Below are positions 59,687-64,000 of a stretch of 64,000 nt of DNA, in pieces. Origin of the DNA: Natranaeroarchaeum sulfidigenes (GTDB lineage Archaea; Halobacteriota; Halobacteria; Halobacteriales; Natronoarchaeaceae); assembly GCF_017094485.1 (NCBI RefSeq), contig NZ_CP064786.1, positions 2,608,788 through 2,672,787 of the forward strand, given 5' to 3'. The position numbers and the translations under genes are program-made. The notes beneath the pieces are model-generated. The model saw only the letters and a list, made by a program, of their open reading frames with translations, searched no databases and was not told where the DNA came from. Each line of letters opens with the position of its first letter. The first letter of the stretch is position 1.

Positions 59687-60295
59687 ATGGACGGGTCCGC
59701 TGACGCTCGTAGCCCAACGCTGGAGATCCTGCTCGTTATCACGGTGGTGTTCATACTCCAGCAGCTGATCGCGTTCGTCAGCCAGCCGCTTGCATTCGTG
59801 CTCTTTACGCTTCAGGCACCAGTACTGGCCGATCCCTGGGCGCTCGTCACCAGCGTCTACGCCCATAGCGGTGTCGACCACCTGCTCGCGAACGCCATCG
59901 CGCTGGCCGTCGTTGGCTTCCTGCTCGAACGCCACACGACACGGGCCCGCTTTCACGTCTTCTTTCTCACGACCGGGGTCGCCGCCGGCGTCTTCCAGAT
60001 CGGGATCGCATCGCTCTTCGGCGTCGACGCCGCGCTGCTCGGTGCCAGCGGGGCCGTCTTCGGGCTGATCGGCTATCTCGTCACCGGCAACCGCCTCTCC
60101 GGGCGACTGTTCGACCGGATCGACCTCTCCGGTCGTGCGACGCTCGCGATCTTCATCCTCCTTGCCGTGCTCGTGACGCTCGTCACCGCCGCTCCCGGCG
60201 TCGCCCTCGCGGCACACTTTTTCGGCTTCTTGCTCGGGCTCGTCGCCGGACAGCTGAATCTGCTTCGACCGCCCCGAAACGCAAGCCTGAAATAG
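59687..60295 (+). CDS. Rhomboid family intramembrane serine protease
   Basis: The protein has 202 residues from ATG 59687 (MDGSADARSPTLEILLVITVVF), with six helices. HSGVDHLLANAIALAVVG is the rhomboid N-terminal loop signature, and GASGAVFGLIGYL holds the catalytic serine in the GxSG motif. The catalytic histidine is probably that of VALAAHFFGFLLGLVAG. It would cut membrane proteins within the bilayer; targets are unknown. ATG 59654 is an alternative start nearer to a TTTATTA box at 59618. It is followed by tRNA-Ala on the same strand. Confidence 0.88.
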   Translation: MDGSADARSPTLEILLVITVVFILQQLIAFVSQPLAFVLFTLQAPVLADPWALVTSVYAHSGVDHLLANAIALAVVGFLLERHTTRARFHVFFLTTGVAAGVFQIGIASLFGVDAALLGASGAVFGLIGYLVTGNRLSGRLFDRIDLSGRATLAIFILLAVLVTLVTAAPGVALAAHFFGFLLGLVAGQLNLLRPPRNASLK

Positions 60296-60321
60296 GCTTC
60301 TCCGAGTACAAACAGGTGCGC

Positions 60322-60393
60322 GGGCTCGTAGATCAGCGGTAGATCGCTTCCTTCGCAAGGAAGAGGCCTCGGGTTCAAATCCCGACGAGTCCA
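60322..60393 (+). tRNA. tRNA-Ala (anticodon CGC)
   Basis: This is a 72-base cloverleaf. Acceptor GGGCTCG pairs with CGAGTCC, one G-T pair, discriminator A. The anticodon stem CTTCC/GGAAG has loop TTCGCAA, anticodon CGC. The T-arm is CTCGGG-type with TTCAAAT and CCCGA. No intron is visible. Degenerate and inverted copies of its 3' end follow. Confidence 0.94.
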
Positions 60394-60660
60394 TTTCCTT
60401 CCTCGCTTCGCTCGTCAGTCAATGGACTCGTCGACCCTCGCAAACAAACCGCGTTTGCTCAGCCCCGACGAGTCCATCGGAGCGACTGAGTTTTACGAAG
60501 GAGCGAGAATGGTCGAGTCGGGATCTGAATTACGCGAGACGAGCGTAACGAGTCTCGCCATCGGGTTCAAATCTCGATTGACTCCGTCGATCGTAGCTCG
60601 TAAACAAACCGCGTTTGTTCACTCCTCTGGACAGCGTCGGACTCGACGACGCAGTGTGTA
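60394..60660 (+). repeat. Tail of tRNA-Ala: inverted and decayed copies of the 3' end
   Basis: ATGGACTCGTCG (60422-60433), the reverse complement of the tRNA 3' end, and its direct copy CGACGAGTCCAT (60466-60477) form a 12-bp inverted repeat that encloses a GCAAAC/GTTTGC hairpin. A decayed T-arm/acceptor copy lies at 60562-60585, preceded directly by GCGAGAC/GTCTCGC (60534-60558). AAACAAACCGCGTTTG also recurs at 60602-60617. The rest of the gap to 60785 shows no gene. Confidence 0.8.
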
Positions 60661-60785
60661 TTTGTAGCAACCAAGATAGTTCAGTGCTCCTCAATCTGGA
60701 CCGCGACAACGGGGCAGAAATACCGTGAAGCAGCGTACAATGTTTAGAATGTGTAGAACTTCTTCGGGTGGGGTCCGATACCGCC

Positions 60786-61235
60786 TCACTCCTCGGCCAG
60801 CTCCGCTCGTGCCTGCTCGGCCACGCCGTCGAGCGCGATGCCGTTCCGACGCGCGTAGACGACCGCGGCCGTCTCGATGGTCACGCCGAGATTGGACTGG
60901 AGGCGATTGATCCCCGCGACGGCGTCCTGTTTCTCGATCCCCTCGTCATCGAGCGCCGAGAGCGCCTGCTCGAAGGGCGACTGTTGCTGGATGATCTCCT
61001 CGTCGGGGACGAAGCCATCGGGGATGGTGACCGCAGTCGGGTCGAACGTGATCTCGACGTGACCCTCGGTACGGTCGAGCAGGCCCCGACCGGTTGCAAC
61101 GTCGACGAGGCGGGTCGCCTGGTCCGGCGAGAACCAGTCCCGATCCAGCGAGAGTGCGACGACGAACTCGTTTTCGGCGAGCCGTTCCGTTCCCTTCTGG
61201 CGGAACGGCGCGGCGACGGTGATCCGGAGGCTCAT
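60786..61235 (-). CDS. DUF2240 family protein
   Basis: This is a 149-residue protein starting MSLRITVAAPFRQKGTERLAENEFVV. The first two thirds read as a winged-helix-like unit (WFSPDQATRLVDVATGRGLLDRTEGHVEITFDP), followed by acidic helices. It belongs to the archaeal DUF2240 family, of unknown function. It is divergent from the S8e gene. The family recall is from pattern, not from a search. Confidence 0.78.
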   Translation of the reverse strand: MSLRITVAAPFRQKGTERLAENEFVVALSLDRDWFSPDQATRLVDVATGRGLLDRTEGHVEITFDPTAVTIPDGFVPDEEIIQQQSPFEQALSALDDEGIEKQDAVAGINRLQSNLGVTIETAAVVYARRNGIALDGVAEQARAELAEE

Positions 61236-61324
61236 ATCCTGTGGGTATCACAGGCGCTCGGTAAACCTGCCGGTTCGACCTGCAAGTCGATCCATTCAAG
61301 TGTTGCCCGCTGTTTCACCTGTGT

Positions 61325-61696
61325 ATGGTAGACCACGGACGCTCTCTGCGGAAGCGTACTGGCGGGCGACTCCGACCGAACACCGACCGAAAGAAACACC
61401 AGCTCGGCCGCGAGCCGACTGAAACCAGCGTCGGCGAGACGTCACTGCGAACCGTCGACGCACGTGGCGGCACCGTCAAGGTCCGCGCGCTCAAGATCGA
61501 CACCGCAAGCGTCGCCACGGGCGAGGAAACGGTACAGGCAGACATCGAAGACGTCGTCGAGAACGACGCCGACCCGAACTACGCCCGACGAAACATCATC
61601 ACGAAAGGCGCAGTCATCGAGACGAGCGAAGGTCGTGCCCGCGTGACCTCCCGTCCCGGCCAGACCGGTCAGGTCAACGCCGTTCTCGTCGAATAA
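61325..61696 (+). CDS. rps8e: 30S ribosomal protein S8e
   Basis: This is a 123-residue eS8 starting MVDHGRSLRKRTGGRLRPNTDRKKHQLGREP. The tail NYARRNIITKGAVIETSEGRARVTSRPGQTGQVNAVLV is the archaeal S8e signature. It is present in archaea and eukaryotes only. It stands alone, converging with a small zinc-finger gene one base past its stop. The assignment is firm. Confidence 0.95.
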   Translation: MVDHGRSLRKRTGGRLRPNTDRKKHQLGREPTETSVGETSLRTVDARGGTVKVRALKIDTASVATGEETVQADIEDVVENDADPNYARRNIITKGAVIETSEGRARVTSRPGQTGQVNAVLVE

Positions 61697-61697
61697 T

Positions 61698-61862
61698 TTA
61701 GAACTGCCGTGTCGGCCCGCCGGACTCCCCGTCGGACCCACACTCGATACAGCGGTCCGTCTTCTCGCGGTAATGGGTGTGACAGACCAGGGTGCCACAG
61801 CCGCGGCACCGCTCGATCGCAGGGCTGACCTCACAGATTCCACAGAGACCGGTGACGCTCAT
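61698..61862 (-). CDS. Small multi-cysteine zinc-finger protein (54 residues)
   Basis: From ATG 61862 the protein reads MSVTGLCGICEVSPAIERCRGCGTLVCHTHYREKTDRCIECG..., that is four CxxC-type knuckles: C7/C10, C19/C22, C27 with H29/H31, and C38/C41. The arrangement resembles cross-braced B-box or HIT-type fingers that bind two zinc ions. A TATA-like ATAATTAAG lies about 27 bases upstream. Its job is unknown; several such mini-proteins occur in haloarchaea. It converges with the S8e gene. Confidence 0.82.
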   Translation of the reverse strand: MSVTGLCGICEVSPAIERCRGCGTLVCHTHYREKTDRCIECGSDGESGGPTRQF

Positions 61863-62004
61863 ACGAGTGGTACGGTTACTCACAGGCTTAATTATCGGGG
61901 GTGACGACACACAGTAGGCTGTTCTCAATAGCTGGGAATAGGCGTGTTATTAAACCACGTACTACACTGAGATGTTGGTATACGAGCAGCGCCCGGGTGA
62001 GATA

Positions 62005-63183
62005 ATGTCAGTTAATACACAATCTGAGGAGGTCGTCGGGGAACTGTCGGGGACGAGGCAGCGGCCGGCCAACCAGTCTACCACATCCGAGACCCACAGC
62101 GACAGTCGGATCCTCGCACTCGACGGAGCGAGCAAACACTACGGGCACGAAGCCGCGGTCGACGAACTCTCGCTGTCGGTGCAGGATGGAGAGTTCGTCA
62201 CGCTGCTGGGTCCATCGGGCTGTGGCAAATCGACTACCCTCCGACTAATCGCCGGGCTCGAACGTCCCGATACCGGACGAGTGCGGATCGAGGGCGAAAC
62301 CGTCGCCGCAGCGGACGATGGGACGTTCGTCCGCCCAGAACACCGCGATGTCGGCGTCGTCTTTCAGGACTTTGCCCTGTTCCCACATATGACCGCCGCC
62401 GAGAACGTCGCCTTCGGGATCGACGACCTCCCCGACGCCGAACGCGAGGCGCGCGTCGACGAACTACTAGAACTGGTCGGCCTCTCCACGCACTGTGAGT
62501 GTCGCCCCGAGGAGCTATCAGGGGGCCAGCAACAGCGCGTCGCACTCGCCCGGGCCCTCGCGCCCGAACCGGAAATCCTTCTGCTCGACGAACCGTTCTC
62601 GAACCTCGACGTCGATCTACGCGTCGAGATGCGCGAGGAGGTCCGCCGGATCGTCAAAGAGACCGGTGTTACAGCCGTTTCTGTCACCCACGATCAGGAA
62701 GAAGCGTTGTCGATAAGCGATCGCGTCGCCGTGATGCATGACGGGAAGATCGAACAGGTTGGCCCGCCCGAAGAGGTGTTCCAGCGCCCCACCTCCCGGT
62801 TTGTCGCGACGTTTCTGGGACACGCAAGCTTTCTCCCCGGCTATGTCCAGGGTGACGAGATCGAAACCTCAGTTGACACCCTTCCCCGTGAGCAGGTCCA
62901 CGGGCTACAGTCCCAGTACGACCACACCGAACTGGACGTTCTCGTCAGACCCGACGACGTCCTCGCCTCCTGTAACTGCGATGGCGATGCCGACGGGGAG
63001 ATCACCTACCGACGGTATCTCGGTCCGACAGTACTGTACCGGGTGGAACTCGACAGCGGCGAAACGCTCCAGTGTATGCACAACCACAGCGAGAAGCTAG
63101 AACTCGGCATGCGCGTTGACGTCAGTCTCGTCGCTGACCACGAACTCGTCTGGTTCCCGATCGAGGACGACTCCGGTAGCTAG
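62005..63183 (+). CDS. ABC transporter ATP-binding protein (PotA/FbpC type)
   Basis: The protein has 392 residues from ATG 62005, which follows a GGTGA Shine-Dalgarno-like box; ATG 61972 would add 11 residues. The ATPase domain has Walker A GPSGCGKST, Q-loop VVFQDFALFPHMT, signature LSGGQQQR and Walker B ILLLDEPFSNLD. The C-terminal 120 residues hold the TOBE regulatory domain of importers for iron(III), polyamines, sulfate or similar. No binding-protein or permease genes lie within the window on its downstream side, so the transported compound is unknown. Confidence 0.88.
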   Translation: MSVNTQSEEVVGELSGTRQRPANQSTTSETHSDSRILALDGASKHYGHEAAVDELSLSVQDGEFVTLLGPSGCGKSTTLRLIAGLERPDTGRVRIEGETVAAADDGTFVRPEHRDVGVVFQDFALFPHMTAAENVAFGIDDLPDAEREARVDELLELVGLSTHCECRPEELSGGQQQRVALARALAPEPEILLLDEPFSNLDVDLRVEMREEVRRIVKETGVTAVSVTHDQEEALSISDRVAVMHDGKIEQVGPPEEVFQRPTSRFVATFLGHASFLPGYVQGDEIETSVDTLPREQVHGLQSQYDHTELDVLVRPDDVLASCNCDGDADGEITYRRYLGPTVLYRVELDSGETLQCMHNHSEKLELGMRVDVSLVADHELVWFPIEDDSGS

Positions 63184-63234
63184 CCACCCGAAACCGTCCA
63201 CACTGTTTTGTATCGGATCCCCCTAGAGTCGGGC

Positions 63235-63861
63235 ATGTACAGACGTATTTTATTGCCCACTGATGGAAGTGAGGGGAGTCATCGGGCCATCGAACACGCC
63301 GTTGCGCTCGCCGACGATGTCGGCGCGGACATTCACACTGTTTACGTGCTCAATGCGACCGAGTTCGACGAACTCGACGGGGACGCGGTCGACAAGCGAA
63401 AACACGTCGGAGAGTCCGCGCTCGATGCGGTCGAACGAGCATGCGATCGGGTCGGTATCGACGTAGATCGAGAGCTGCGGCGGGGTGTCCCCCACGAGGA
63501 GATCCTGGCAACCGCCGAGGAGTCGGGGTCGGATGCAGTGGTAATGGGAACACACGGACGAACCGGCATCGACCGCCTGCTCGTCGGAAGCGTCACCGAG
63601 CGTGTGATCAGGGAGTCACCAATACCGGTTACGACCGTACGGGTTGCCGAAGAAAACCTTGCGATCGACACTCCTGATCGTGCGCTCGAACGAGCGAAAG
63701 AAGCGGTTGCTGAGGCCGGATACGAGGAGATGGATGTTCTCGACAAGCCCTATCGGGGAACGAGTTTCTGGATCGTCCCGATGGAACTGGAGGGACAGAA
63801 AGCACGAGTCCACATCGACGGTTCGAACGGAAGCATCAGGATCGCCTCCTCGGATAGTTAA
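63235..63861 (+). CDS. UspA universal stress protein with C-terminal extension
   Basis: The protein has 208 residues from ATG 63235 (MYRRILLPTDGSEGSHRAIEHAVAL). The Usp domain fills residues 1-145, with the ATP-binding motif GTHGRTGIDRLLVGSVTERV. About 60 extra residues follow (RALERAKEAVAEAGYEEMDVLDKPYRGTSFWIVPM and on), probably a separate small alpha/beta domain that many Usp proteins lack. Such proteins bind nucleotides and respond to stress. A GTG/ATG nine codons upstream is also possible. The gene lies 51 bases after the ABC ATPase gene. Confidence 0.88.
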   Translation: MYRRILLPTDGSEGSHRAIEHAVALADDVGADIHTVYVLNATEFDELDGDAVDKRKHVGESALDAVERACDRVGIDVDRELRRGVPHEEILATAEESGSDAVVMGTHGRTGIDRLLVGSVTERVIRESPIPVTTVRVAEENLAIDTPDRALERAKEAVAEAGYEEMDVLDKPYRGTSFWIVPMELEGQKARVHIDGSNGSIRIASSDS

Positions 63862-64000
63862 GTCCCCTTTCAGCCCCGAACAAGTGGTGGATGGCGCGTT
63901 GTCAGGGCGCTCGGCGAGGAGAGTTCAAACCGCATCTGGAAGGAGGGTGCACGGCGATCTATCCGGGAGCGAGAGCCTCCAGCCTCGGCGCGCTCGAACC

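Overview
The window is a 64 kb stretch of a haloarchaeal (order Halobacteriales) chromosome. The evidence is high GC, strongly acidic proteins, start codons lying 20-30 bases after TATA boxes (leaderless transcripts), an archaeal A-type ATP synthase operon, aEF-2/EF-1A, r-proteins S10 and S8e, RadB, Pus10, TrmY, the haloarchaeal NAD-dependent glucose-6-phosphate dehydrogenase Azf, Brp/CrtI carotenoid genes and pilin/lipoprotein leaders. I cannot name a genus. No rRNA, CRISPR array or prophage is visible. The only recognisable mobile element is an IS1341-type tnpB unit at about 28.4-30.0 kb.

Layout. 0-12 kb: end of pdxS, a CBS-domain/ribosome-hibernation fusion, radB back to back with a RuvC-like gene, a glycosyltransferase, azf, mptD followed by an eight-fold 36-bp tandem repeat, membrane proteins, a creatininase-family amidohydrolase and an ABC exporter. 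12-17 kb: tRNA-Val and tRNA-Phe with odd tails, a lipoprotein, a large membrane protein and a VKOR-like protein. 17-24.5 kb: an MFS transporter, then a tungsto-enzyme neighbourhood: two ubiquitin/MoaD-like genes tail to tail, small unknown genes, aldehyde ferredoxin oxidoreductase, 2Fe-2S ferredoxin, zinc ribbon and carbonic anhydrase. 24.5-31 kb: cold-shock protein, GlpA-like oxidoreductase, etfBA, and the RHH-tnpB element. 31-33.7 kb: surface proteins, a pilin and a methyltransferase. 33.9-41.9 kb: atpHIKECFAB. 42-45.6 kb: pus10, a PiT phosphate transporter, trmY and tRNA-Pro. 46-53 kb: EamA transporter, SDR, CrtI, Brp, and a DgcA/DgcN-like D-glutamate pair. 53-64 kb: aEF-2, ACT regulator plus homoserine dehydrogenase, EF-1A and S10, rhomboid protease, tRNA-Ala, S8e, an ABC ATPase and a UspA protein.

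Gene cooperation. The atp genes encode one complex, but no atpD follows atpB. Pus10 and TrmY act successively on tRNA position 54. EtfA/EtfB form one dimer, and the neighbouring GlpA-like flavoprotein could be a partner. CrtI and Brp point to carotenoid/retinal synthesis although no rhodopsin gene is in view.

The most unusual content is non-coding. (1) All four tRNA genes are followed by one to three decaying copies of their own 3' part, usually with hairpins placed just before the copied T-arm. (2) A 15-bp imperfect palindrome, CTWCR-N5-YGWAG, recurs every 21-22 bp, five times between the glpA-like gene and etfA and three times upstream of a DUF2892 gene. (3) Five alternating stem-loops precede the aEF-2 gene. 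(4) A 36-bp tandem array copies the last codons and stop of mptD. (5) The tnpB unit has a second, hairpin-rich copy of its omega-RNA-like end upstream. All alignments here are by eye; no searches or folding were run.
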